Positions 58,401-64,000 of a stretch of 64,000 nt of DNA are shown piece after piece (positions within the stretch are counted from its first letter, which is position 1; every line of letters begins with the position of its first letter). Made by a program: the position numbers and the translations under genes. The stretch comes from Hermetia illucens (Eukaryota > Arthropoda > Insecta > Diptera > Stratiomyidae): the NCBI RefSeq assembly GCF_905115235.1, contig NC_051852.1:167046164-167110163 (forward strand), read 5' to 3'. The notes under the pieces are model-generated. The model was not told the DNA's origin. It searched no databases and saw only the letters and a program-made list of their open reading frames with translations.

Positions 58401-59954
58401 GGGTTTGTATCTCCGTCAATATTGAAAATTTCGAGAAAAGGAACGAAACCCCTGTATACCCCCTACTAATATCGGGAAAGTGTCTGAGCTTGAAAATGAT
58501 ATATAGGTTGGGGGGACTGTCTGAGTGCCAGGAAAATTGCTCAGATTTGGAAGAATCTCAGGAAAATCTTGAGAATTTCAAGAAAAGGAAAGAAATTCGT
58601 GATCACTGGTGTCGGTGGAGAGAGCTCCAATAAGTAGAAGAGGAATCCGGAAAAGAGGAAAGCATCGGTGCGTAGTTTGCGATGCTACGCACTACTACCA
58701 TCTTTACGTGAAGCTCGTGTCCATCTAATGAAGTGCAGATTCTGGACGAAACCACAGTACAATATTTTATCTATTCGTTGGCAATAAATTTACCACGAAG
58801 AGCTTATGATAGTCATATTTATAGCAGCTACTCATGCATAACTACATTCAACTATCGCTGTTTAGGCAATAAAGAAGTTCTATAGAATTTATATTAAAAA
58901 TACAGTGGATCGGCTACATGGATGAGCAGGTTTAAGACGCGATGGCAATTTTCGCAATTCATTAACGAATTTTGCCAATTTTGTGAAATGAATATGGTAA
59001 TCATGGTTTATTATGCTGCACGTTAGTAGTTGATTAAGGAACGCAATATCTGATCGTTTGCTACATAGAAGCACTGACTGACCTTGTACGATTTCCCAAA
59101 ACGTTATTTGAATGTGCGCCGAATTTATTAGAACTCATTAGCTCTGTACAGGCAAAGAATTATGTTCAACTTCTAGTTTGGAAACATTAAGAGTTTTATC
59201 AGCTTTTTTTCAGTGTTATATTGTTTTATTCAATTTCTCCGCTTTGAATGGAATTGAAAGATCCAGCTGCCTCTGCTGTCTGACCAGTTTTATGATGAAA
59301 TATAAACTTCGGTAGGAAAAACCGAAAATCAAAACAAACTATAACCGGATTTATGGCGATTTATATTTCTGCGGAGTATTTGAGCTGTTTGGCAAAGGTA
59401 TGCATATTGGCTTGTTATGATCTTCCAGAGATACACCTGTTTGGGCTCTGTGTATTTCTGTTTTGCTTCAATTCTACTTTCTACCCTGTTTTGTGCCTTC
59501 TTAGGCTGTCCCAGAGGAGAAGGATTTTGAATAGTTCAAATTTTAAACCGTGTCTCGGAATTAATACAGACAACAGTGGTTAATGCTTTATAATGAAAAG
59601 TCTTTGTCAACTCCAGCTCCGGTTCGTATTCATCTCAGCACGTTGTTTGCGAAAGACGAGAAGATTCATTAGGAATACAATGAAAGAAGAGGCAGCTCTT
59701 CCTCATACTCAAGCAACTTAAATCAAGCATTTCCTTGTGTCTCAAACTACAGTTACTTAAATTCATTGAAACTGTTTCTGTTTTTGTACACTAATGGCCG
59801 CGTATTCCACATTGCTGATAAGAGGCTCGCGACTCTCTAACAATAACATTGCAGCACATTCTTCATGACTTACACATTTCTTTATTCTCGCATGGAAAAC
59901 AAACCAAACGCCTACCTGTATTCGCGGATCCAAATCCTCTGAATTAGAAGCCAT
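34487..59954 (-). CDS. pcs: SH3BP5 orthologue (parcas), five coding exons, 425 residues
   Basis: SH3-domain-binding protein 5 family: a coiled-coil protein known as a Rab11 exchange factor and, in Drosophila (parcas), a partner and inhibitor of the Btk29A kinase. Exons on the minus strand: 59954-59916 (MASNSEDLDPRIQ), 36004-35942, 35794-35617, 35541-35339 and 35281-34487. Introns are GT-AG and phases agree (0, 0, 1, 0). Conserved family text: ENLNTATDEINKLEIELE, KKLGSCIEKARPYYEA, ETVALAEKRF, FDNAWQEMLNHAT, NIQKSRPYFEEK and YSTALRNLEHISEEIHKKRG, then GVGAE. The serine- and acid-rich tail is variable. Length is close to human SH3BP5 (455). Intron 1 is about 23.9 kb and packed with transposons. 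The short first exon is the least certain part, but DPRIQ matches the family exactly. Confidence 0.92.
36147..36576 (+). mobile_element. RTE-like LINE, 3' fragment
   Basis: 3'-terminal part of the window's main RTE-like LINE: ERRNLRRIFGPLHEDRRFRS, YERYHDRPVVDKIRLNRLRW, AGHLIRMDEDDPTRKVYKGN, then the shared end GACCGGATACCGGTTGTTGC and a TGATGA tail. It is 5'-truncated and lies in parcas intron 1. The frame is open to the last codon. Confidence 0.9.
36748..37038 (+). mobile_element. tRNA-derived SINE with 15-bp target duplication
   Basis: About 290 bp flanked by TATTTAACGACCTCC at 36733-36747 and 37039-37053. The head is tRNA-like with an A box TAGCTGAGTGGTTAGAGC and a B box GGTTCAAATC, the internal RNA polymerase III promoter. 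A ~170-bp body and an ATT-repeat tail follow. The 3' end (TGGATTGTTGTGCC) resembles the end of the local RTE LINE (CCGGTTGTTGCGCC), which may supply the reverse transcriptase. A second copy is at 54708-54990. It is not a true tRNA gene. Confidence 0.92.
37039..37453. other. No gene seen in parcas intron 1
   Basis: Sequence between the SINE and the mariner. No ORF or repeat recognised. Confidence 0.4.
37454..38698 (+). mobile_element. Mariner transposon with both ends; transposase broken
   Basis: A 1245-bp element with 28-bp perfect terminal inverted repeats starting ACACATCGTTCAATAAGTCC, flanked by TA (37452-37453 and 38699-38700). The transposase is readable in three main pieces: KTLFKLNNGLKNVIRTLLRR, VREIAKMVNISTGSAFTILH (37667-38113), and 38170-38634 with VFWDANGIIFIDYLEKGETI, FHQDNAPCPKS and YSPDLAPSDYW (34 residues between the last two Asp). 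At least two frameshifts split the first half and the VDETW-type first catalytic region. It lies in parcas intron 1. Confidence 0.93.
38701..39635. other. No gene recognised in parcas intron 1
   Basis: Short open stretches only. 39180-39560 is GC-richer and may be old repeat, but I cannot name it. Confidence 0.35.
39636..40119. repeat. Foldback-type inverted-repeat element
   Basis: Arms 39800-39910 and 40008-40119 are inverted copies of each other: TTTTTTGTTGAGGATGCTGA pairs with the reverse complement of the right end (TTTTTTGTTGAAGATGCTGG), and both contain GGGAAGCAACTTACTTCCTC. The spacer is about 97 bp. The part to the left (39636-39800) carries GGCAGAGGCGACTCATCA and GTGACCGAAAGTA, the motifs that form the arms of the loci at 41.9 and 57.0 kb. 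No coding content. Confidence 0.75.
40120..40829. other. No gene seen in parcas intron 1
   Basis: AT-rich, no supported ORF or repeat. Confidence 0.45.
40830..41189 (+). mobile_element. RTE-like LINE, 3' fragment
   Basis: Same 3' region as the copy at 36147: MDYSVAYIT-type start, YERYHDRLVVDKNRLNRLRW, AGHLIRMDEDDPTR, then a one-base shift near 40980 and the shared end GACCGGATACCGGTTGTTGC plus TGATGATGA. 5'-truncated. Confidence 0.88.
41190..41750. other. No gene seen in parcas intron 1
   Basis: A-rich sequence after the RTE tail; no ORF of note. Confidence 0.4.
41751..42290. repeat. Foldback-type element, compound copy
   Basis: Outer arms 41877-42007 and 42157-42288 are inverted copies: both hold GGCAACTCATCAGACGCTGC-type text, ACCTCTGCCCTGGGAGCA, GAAAGTAGGGACA and TTTATATATAATCGCAAACA. 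Between and beside them lie two direct copies of the other foldback motif (TTGTTGAG.ATGCTGGGAG, GAAGCAACTTACT) at 41760-41830 and 42085-42155. It looks like two overlapping or rearranged elements. No coding content. Confidence 0.7.
42291..42594. other. No gene seen
   Basis: AT-rich with no supported feature. Confidence 0.4.
42595..43740 (+). mobile_element. Old, decayed RTE-like LINE copy
   Basis: Fragments in RTE order: CSNYRGITLL near 42605, YDSI near 42805, LTLEKVIRNANVNAKGSILF near 42980-43045, and KIVPLETSHHKVKTL near 43345-43400. Many shifts and stops separate them. Much more diverged than the copies at 52 and 62 kb, so older. Confidence 0.7.
43741..44520. other. No gene seen in parcas intron 1
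   Basis: AT-rich, no supported ORF or repeat. Confidence 0.4.
44575..46110 (+). mobile_element. Second RTE-like LINE family, 3' half, interrupted
   Basis: RT text [72 protein letters not shown] and MLRWTSGVTRFDYIRNE, broken near 45235 by a ~627-bp insert and resuming near 45863 (DIRDRYG-like text, LRERRLRWYGH) to the end near 46110. This is the RTE-1-like type and differs from the family at 52 and 62 kb. An in-frame TAG near 44739 precedes the YADD motif. 5'-truncated. Confidence 0.85.
45236..45862. mobile_element. Unidentified ~0.6-kb insert with target duplication
   Basis: Splits the RTE LINE between FDYIRNE and the resumed DIRDR text. ACATCCGAAATGAGG before it and ACATCGGAAATGAGG at its end differ by one base, which fits a 15-bp target duplication (45220-45235 and about 45848-45862). 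GC-rich, with no convincing ORF. Possibly a LINE 3' UTR or a SINE; not identified. Confidence 0.5.
46111..47930. other. No gene recognised in parcas intron 1
   Basis: AT-rich. The only longer frames (for example 46983-47222, 79 codons) show no recognised domain and are probably chance. Confidence 0.45.
48945..50595 (-). mobile_element. Tc1-like transposon with IR/DR ends, nested
   Basis: A 1651-bp element flanked by TA (48943-48944 and 50596-50597). Termini CAGTATGCAAAATTCGTATT are inverted at both ends. The motif AAAATTCGTATTCGTACACC recurs about 190 bp inside each end (near 49142 and 50384), giving the double inverted/direct-repeat layout of Sleeping Beauty- and Minos-type elements. It carries one nearly intact minus-strand transposase. 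It interrupts the other Tc1 within the transposase C-terminus. Confidence 0.95.
49196..50224 (-). pseudogene. Tc1-type transposase, one in-frame stop
   Basis: 342 codons from ATG at 50224 to TAA at 49196-49198 in one frame, broken only by a TGA at 49517-49519. Paired helix-turn-helix: SNSDRKIVIQLYKDGKSLRQ, IAKIMHRSHSTIQSVV, then RRHQSFVRRVVRQDN and SVRNYLRRFGIQSR. Catalytic motifs: VIFSDECKINL, FQQDNDPKHT and SPDVNPIENLW, with 34 residues between the second Asp and the Glu (DD34E). HGGGSLMIWGCFAASG is typical of Tc1. C-terminus MPNRLRAIIKQKG. One stop in a full-length frame implies recent loss of activity. Confidence 0.92.
50835..51999. other. No gene recognised in parcas intron 1
   Basis: Several short frames without known domains. 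A short inverted repeat (CCTTCCTCGATGTG around 50955-50990) is present. No repeat family recognised. Confidence 0.4.
52010..52980 (+). mobile_element. RTE-like LINE, 3' half, well preserved
   Basis: From FNLALEKVIRDAEVNARGTI and the catalytic LAYADDIDIMGR, a one-base shift near 52200 leads into a frame open to 52942: INEGKTKYMVATSAPK, SYLGSKVTTDNNYDDEIRAR, YSSETWVLSKKNCELLAAFE, RRILRRIFGPLHEDGRF, YERYHDRPVVDKIRLNRLRW. The end is GACCGGATACCGGTTGTTGC then TGATGATGATGA. The layout is that of RTE/BovB-type thumb and C-terminal regions. 5'-truncated; one of the youngest copies. Confidence 0.9.
54327..55662 (+). mobile_element. Mariner, internally deleted, inside the P-like element and holding a SINE
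   Basis: Ends CGAGGGTAGTTCAATAAGTC are inverted at left and right. TA lies at the left edge (54325-54326); the right edge reads GA, so the duplication has mutated. Without the SINE it is about 1.04 kb, short for a mariner. Transposase pieces: LTPYEIKNELDSVHG, YNWVNEFKRGRKSSSDEPRS, VRELAVTTGIS, then 55334-55597 with VLFHHDNARVH and YSPNLAPSDFFLF and end GDYVEK. The region with the first catalytic Asp is deleted. Its ends resemble those of the mariner at 37454 (shared GTTCAATAAGTCC). Confidence 0.9.
54708..54990 (-). mobile_element. Second copy of the tRNA-derived SINE
   Basis: Reverse orientation, flanked by ACTCCCAAAAT at 54697-54707 and 54991-55001 (11-bp perfect duplication). Same A box (TAGCTCAGTGGTTAGAGC), B box (GGTTCAAATC), body (CAGCTGTGAATGA.TACCTGA) and ATT-repeat tail as the copy at 36748. 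It splits the mariner transposase in its TTPKI segment, so it is the youngest layer of the stack. Confidence 0.93.
56160..56254 (+). mobile_element. RTE-like LINE, very short 3' end
   Basis: The last ~95 bp of the RTE-like family: GGTGGACCTCGGCGCAAAAC, then CCGGATATCGGTTGTTGCGC and TGATGATG. It sits immediately right of the P-like remnant. Strong 5' truncation. Confidence 0.85.
56255..56884. other. No gene seen in parcas intron 1
   Basis: No supported ORF or repeat up to the foldback element. Confidence 0.4.
56885..57436. repeat. Near-perfect 249-bp inverted repeat, foldback element
   Basis: Arms 56885-57133 and 57188-57436 are equal in length and differ at about 7 of 249 positions; the spacer is 54 bp. 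Outer end AATGGAAAAT then GTTTTGGGATGAGC; inner end GAGCAGCGTGACCGAAAGCG. Arms share motifs with the loci at 39.8 and 41.9 kb (GAAGTAACTTACTTC, CTCATCAGACGCTGCCTC, CAGCGTGACCGAAAG). No ORF spans the arms with a known domain and no target duplication is evident. Transcribed, it would fold into a ~250-bp hairpin. Confidence 0.95.
57541..58622 (+). repeat. 147-bp tandem repeat, interrupted
   Basis: Unit starts AATATTGAGAATTTCGAGAA at 58271, 58418 and 58565: an exact 147-bp period twice. Each unit has ATCACTAGTGTCGG, GGTATATAAGTTGGGGGGAC and CAGGAAAATTGCTGAAATTT segments. A further unit starts at 57541 and is cut off near 57665 by the gypsy integrase fossil; the second half of a unit resumes near 58188. 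Confidence 0.85.
57670..58187 (-). mobile_element. Ty3/gypsy integrase fossil
   Basis: Minus-strand integrase-type text: RTTAYHPQSNGMLERWHRTL near 58125, then SLRTTRREEFAACPGELVYG near 58000. Family: Ty3/gypsy, a similar type to the fossil near 25.6 kb. Only part of pol remains, flanked on both sides by the 147-bp repeat. Broken. Confidence 0.75.
58623..59915. other. parcas intron 1, no gene seen
   Basis: Mostly AT-rich sequence up to the donor of parcas exon 1 (GTAGGC, minus strand, at 59915). Short frames only. Confidence 0.45.
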
Positions 59955-61139
59955 GGCTCTTCTTGCTCACGCTGCAATTATTCCAGGCGAGCAAGTTTAT
60001 TGTCGATTAACCCCACAAACAAATGTAATGGAAAACCGATTGGGCATATTACACAACGATTTTCGGGAAAATCTTTGAGAAACGACACTGAACAAGTTCA
60101 CATGCTTTTATAAAAAAACTTTTCACATGACTTGAATGCCGATTACGGTATTGCGACACTCACAAACGGAATTCGTCCTCTGGAGCAAATAATAATATTC
60201 GCATTGATAATCGATCACACGCGTCTCGTTTTTAATTTTCCTCGTCTCCTAAAACACACCAAGTTGTCGTTCGACCTTTAAACCAGATTTTTTTAATGTT
60301 AATGTATGTAATGACGACACAATTTCACGAACGGATTGCACGGATGGGTAATTTCAAGAATGATCGACTGGTCCGGACATGCAACGTATTTATATGCACT
60401 TGAAAGTAAATAGATGAAAATTAAAATCCAGATAGGAAATAGAAATTTTTTTTGAGGAGACTTTCTTCTCAAGTTTCTGACTTTTAATGTTTTGACAAGT
60501 AGTGAACCTCGTCTTGCTCAAACGTAAAGAGCGAGATTCGAAGCCGCAGAGTTTAAAACAGAACGGAGCGTCAAAACATGTGTTGTTGAATTTCTTAATA
60601 GAATGATGCAATGTTTTTAAATTACAAATCTAATCATTTTAAACTTATAAAATGACGTGCTTTATATCGAAACTGTCTCTTATTCGAAAAATCGGAAGTT
60701 TCAAAGGGAATTCTGTGGCAAATTCGTACGTTTTTTATATCTGTTGGTGCATGCTTTGATACGCTTATTACTGTAATGGTTCCACTTCGATTATGCTACC
60801 GTATAAAGTAAATCCATCTAGGAGCCTGGAAATCTGCTAACTTAGGAGTAAATGAAGATCAAACGGTTGAATAATTAATTTTTATTTAATCTGGCCAATA
60901 TTCCTTCAGTATAACAGTTGATCCAATTGAATTGTTATAACAACAAAATGTATATATGCCAGCCCTGAAATACTGGCACTCATATCAGTCATATTCGAAT
61001 TTGACATTACTTCCAGCTGTTAGACGGCACCGCAGGCAGCTGTGGATGGGGTTCCATAGACGTCAGCTTATTCAGGTTTAGAAAATTCTCGGTGTTGAAC
61101 ATTTCGAAGTGCTCGCGTTAATGTTTTATAACTAGAAAA
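59955..61139. promoter_or_regulatory. Shared upstream region of parcas (-) and EMRE (+)
   Basis: 1185 bp between two divergent start codons; it must hold both 5' UTRs and at least the EMRE promoter. A TATATATG stretch at 60951-60958 lies about 180 bp before the EMRE ATG. No other ORF is supported. Elements controlling either gene cannot be pinned by eye. Confidence 0.4.
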
Positions 61140-61412
61140 ATGAGTTTAACTCGTATCGGACAATTGGTCGTGAATCGGCCTCTTTTGGAAGGATCTTTCA
61201 ACGGAGCAGCAGTGGGCCGACGTCTGAAAACCCACTATCGAAGTGGAGCATTGAAAAATGTTCCGCCGCGAAAACCTTTCGGAATCGTCGGGGTTATTTG
61301 TGCTGTAGTCCCGGGCCTGTTTATCGGAGCGGCAATTAGCAAAAGTGTGGCAAATTTCTTAGAAGAGAATGATTTATTTGTGCCATCTGACGATGATGAC
61401 GACGAGGATTAA
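61140..61412 (+). CDS. EMRE: Essential MCU regulator (EMRE/SMDT1), single exon
   Basis: Small single-pass protein of the inner mitochondrial membrane that links the calcium uniporter MCU to its gatekeeper MICU1; metazoan-specific. 90 residues, close to the 107 of human SMDT1. The N-terminus is basic (RIGQLVVNRP, GRRLKTHYRSGALK), fitting a mitochondrial presequence. Then PPRKPFGIVGVICAVVPGLF leads into a transmembrane helix (about residues 47-66) with the family's GxxxS-type packing motif (GAAIS), followed by KSVANFLEENDLFVPSDDDD and an acidic end, the segment that contacts MICU1. Compare human ISKNFAALLEEHDIFVPEDD. Start codon fits: preceding bases are AGAAAA and no in-frame ATG lies close upstream. 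A poly(A) signal AATAAA is at 61599-61604. Confidence 0.95.
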   Translation: MSLTRIGQLVVNRPLLEGSFNGAAVGRRLKTHYRSGALKNVPPRKPFGIVGVICAVVPGLFIGAAISKSVANFLEENDLFVPSDDDDDED

Positions 61413-62204
61413 TCACAGTCTGGACTGAAATGTCCGCAAACTTAGATTAAAATTTAAAAAATCTCTTGCACAACATAGTCAGAATCAAATTAGATAGTTT
61501 GATTTTTAATTTATGCATTTTAAGAATAATGTAAATCAATTTGAAATTACAAGCGCGAGTGATCATTTGCACTGCAGGGAATGCATTTCTGAAGTTATAA
61601 ATAAAAGGCAGAATTGAAGGTTATTTCTTCGTCTTTTTTCTCTTAGGCTTAGTTTGGGAAATGTCTATTTCGGAATATAGATGTTGGAGCTCCTTCCTCT
61701 TTATAGGTGAAGACCATTTGCCCAAAAAGGGACTGCAATTAATTGTGAGAACTAGAAATACAAAAATCTTCGCTTCCCCAGTGTTCGAAAAGCCAAGTCT
61801 CAACCATGAAGTAGTCATTTCTCATCAGAATATATCGTTGTGAAAGGCATTGAGTAATTTCGAAGCAAAATCTATCATTTCTGGCAATTGTTCAATCAAT
61901 TTTACCAACTACGCCATTGCGAGTTATTAATAAAATATTGGGATGAAATCAAGAAATTCGTGGCTATTCCTAACGCCATTTCGAAATGTCAAATCTTCTA
62001 ATTGGAAACACGAAACTCAGGATATCTAGTGTGATTTGAAGGAAAATACCATGTGAAAAGCAAGGGAAAGTGCCTTCACAATTATTTCATTCAGGCGATT
62101 GCGAATTTTCCGTCAAATGAATTGACACCTTTCAGAGAATCGTCTCAAACTGGGGTCTTCGTGCTCAAAACTTCAAAATCATTTTTTTCGTGTTAGAATC
62201 TTAT
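61413..62204. other. EMRE: EMRE 3' UTR and flank, no gene seen
   Basis: AT-rich. A minus-strand frame at 61818-61621 ends in a Lys-rich KPKRKKTKK but shows no known domain, and stops lie just upstream of its first ATG; left unassigned. Confidence 0.4.
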
Positions 62205-63960
62205 TCATCATCATCATCAACAGCGCAACAACCGGTATCCGGTCTAGGCCTGCCATAATAAGGAACTCCAGACATCCCGGTTTTGCGCCGAGGTCCACCA
62301 ATTCGATATCCCTAAAAGCTGTCTGGCGTCCTGGCCCACGCCATCGCTCCATCTTAGGCAGGGTCTGCCTCGTCTTCTTTTCCTACCATAGATATTACCC
62401 TTATAGACTTTCCGGGTGGGATCATCTTCATCCATACGGATTAAGTGACCCGCCCACCGTAACCTATTGAGCCGGATTTTATCCACAACCGGACGGTCAT
62501 GGTATCGCTCATAGATTTCGTCATTGTGTAGGCTACGGAATCGTCCATCCTCACGTAGGGGGCCAAAAATTCTTCGGAGGATTCTTCTCTCGAACGCGGC
62601 CAAGAGTTCGCAATTTTTCTTGCTAAGAACCCAAGTCTCCGAGGAATGCATGAGGACTGGCAAGATCATTGTCTTGTACAGTAAGAGCTTTGACCCTATG
62701 GTGAGACGTTTCGAGCGGAACAGTTTTTGTAAGCTGAAATAGGCTCTGTTCGCTGACAACAACCGTGCGCGGATTTCCTCATCGTAGCTGTTATCGGTTG
62801 TGATTCTCGAACCCTAGATAGGAGAAATTGTCAACGGTCTCAAAGTTGTATTCTCCTATCCTTATTCTTCCTGTTTGACCAGTGCGGTTTGATGTTGTTG
62901 GTTGATTCGTCTTCGGTGCTGACGTTGCCACCATATATTTTGTCTTGCCTTCATTGATGTGCAGCCCAAGATCTCGCGCGAATCAACGCCTGCTCGATCT
63001 GGATGAAGGCAGTTTGTACGTCTCGGGTGGTTCTTCCCATGATGTCGATATCGTCAGCATAGGCCAGTAGTTGGGTGGACTTGAGGAGGATTGTACCTCA
63101 GCATCACGGATCACTTTCTCGAGGGCCAGGTTAAAGAGGACGCATGATAGCGCATGCCCTTGTCGTAGACCGTTGTTGATGTCGAATGGTCTTGAGAGTG
63201 ATCCTGCTGCGTTTATCTGGCCTCGCACTTTGGTCAGGGTCAGCCTAGTCAGTCTTATCAATTTGTCGGGATACCGAATTTTCTCATGGCCGTATACAGT
63301 TTTACCCTGGCTATGCTATCATAAGCGGCTTTAAAGTCGATGAATAGATGGTGCAACTGTTGTCCATATTCCAACAGTTTTTCCATCGCTTGCCGCAGAG
63401 GGAAAATCTGATCTGTTGCTGATTTGCCTGGAGTAAAGCCTCTTTGGTATGAACCAATGATGTTCTGGGCGTATGGGGCTGTCCGGCCTAGCAAGATAGT
63501 GGAGAATATCTTATAGATGGTACTCAGCAACGTGATACCTCTATAATTGCTGCACTGTGTGATATCTCCCTTTTTATGTATGAGACAGATTATGCCTCGT
63601 TGCCAATCGTCAGGCATTGATTCGGTGTCCCATACCTTGAGCACAAGTTGATGAACCACTTGGTGTAACTGGTCGCCTCCATATTTAACCAATTCGGCTG
63701 TAATTCCATCGCCTCCTGGCGTCTTATGATTTTTTAGCCGATGAATTGCACGGACTGTTTCTCCTAAACTTGGTGGTGGCAGTATTTGTCCGCGCGATGT
63801 ACATCGTGACAAAAGGTACCATGCCGCAGAACGCAATGATTTCAAGGTGTGAAGATGTGGTCATGACCAAAGAGCTTGCTTGGAGTACGTCAACGGTCGA
63901 ACTCTGATCCATGATGTCCTTTCTCTTGTAGATCAAACGGCTAGTCAAACGGATGCACGG
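62205..63960 (-). mobile_element. RTE-like LINE, longest copy, RT to 3' end
   Basis: Minus strand. RT: LKNHKTPGGDGITAELVKYG, GIICLIHKKGDITQCSNYRG, FTPGKSATDQIFPLRQAMEK, LFIDFKAAYDSIARVKLY (63845-63258), then NNGLRQGHALSCVLFNLALE (63261-62983, shifted frame), and the thumb/C-terminal frame 62762-62244. The tail is TGATGATGATGA on the minus strand. At least two shifts and a small deletion at the catalytic YADD are visible. The endonuclease is missing or beyond the right edge. It sits outside parcas, downstream of EMRE. Confidence 0.88.
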
Positions 63961-64000
63961 TCTCACGCGGAGTTATTTATCGTTGCACCTATAGTTACTG

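Noticed and set aside
61621-61818. C-terminal exon of a minus-strand gene ending KPKRKKTKK
   Set aside because: No known domain, no convincing acceptor, and stops just upstream in frame.

Overview
The window looks like a repeat-rich insect genome, most likely a fly (Diptera). Its heat-shock factor matches the Drosophila Hsf layout from the DNA-binding domain to the C-terminus, and the base composition is AT-rich with long introns. The species cannot be named from the sequence alone.

Three host genes are supported. (1) Hsf, plus strand, nine coding exons between 6922 and 19621; the exon for the start of the DNA-binding domain must lie left of the window. (2) The SH3BP5/parcas orthologue, minus strand, five coding exons between 59954 and 34487, with a first intron of about 23.9 kb. 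(3) A single-exon EMRE/SMDT1 gene (61140-61412, plus), about 1.2 kb from the parcas start and head to head with it.

Most of the rest is mobile DNA. 1-6.8 kb: a CR1/T1-like LINE, a broken mariner, and an R1-type LINE split by a whole cecropia/Hsmar1-type mariner. 8.5-15.1 kb: an I-group LINE with an 11-bp target duplication sits in an Hsf intron and itself carries two R1-type LINEs in opposite orientation. 15.6-19.2 kb: another Hsf intron with mariner, RTE and Ty3/gypsy remnants. 21-33 kb: a CACTA/TNP2-like two-gene transposon, Ty3/gypsy fossils, LINE pieces, and a hAT element with perfect 8-bp target duplications. 36-58 kb, in parcas intron 1: RTE-like LINE copies, a tRNA-derived SINE, a mariner, three long-inverted-repeat (foldback) loci, a Tc1 inside a Tc1, a P-element-like transposon broken by a mariner that is itself broken by a SINE, a 147-bp tandem repeat and a gypsy integrase fossil. 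62.2-64 kb: one more RTE copy.

The best leads are the foldback family (arms of 249 bp, about 97% identical, at 56.9-57.4 kb), the SINE whose 3' end resembles the tail of the local RTE LINE, the nested P/mariner/SINE stack, the IR/DR-type Tc1, and the spliced small second gene of the TNP2-like transposon. No CRISPR array, rRNA or genuine tRNA gene was seen. Identifications come from reading translations and recalled family motifs; no database search was run.
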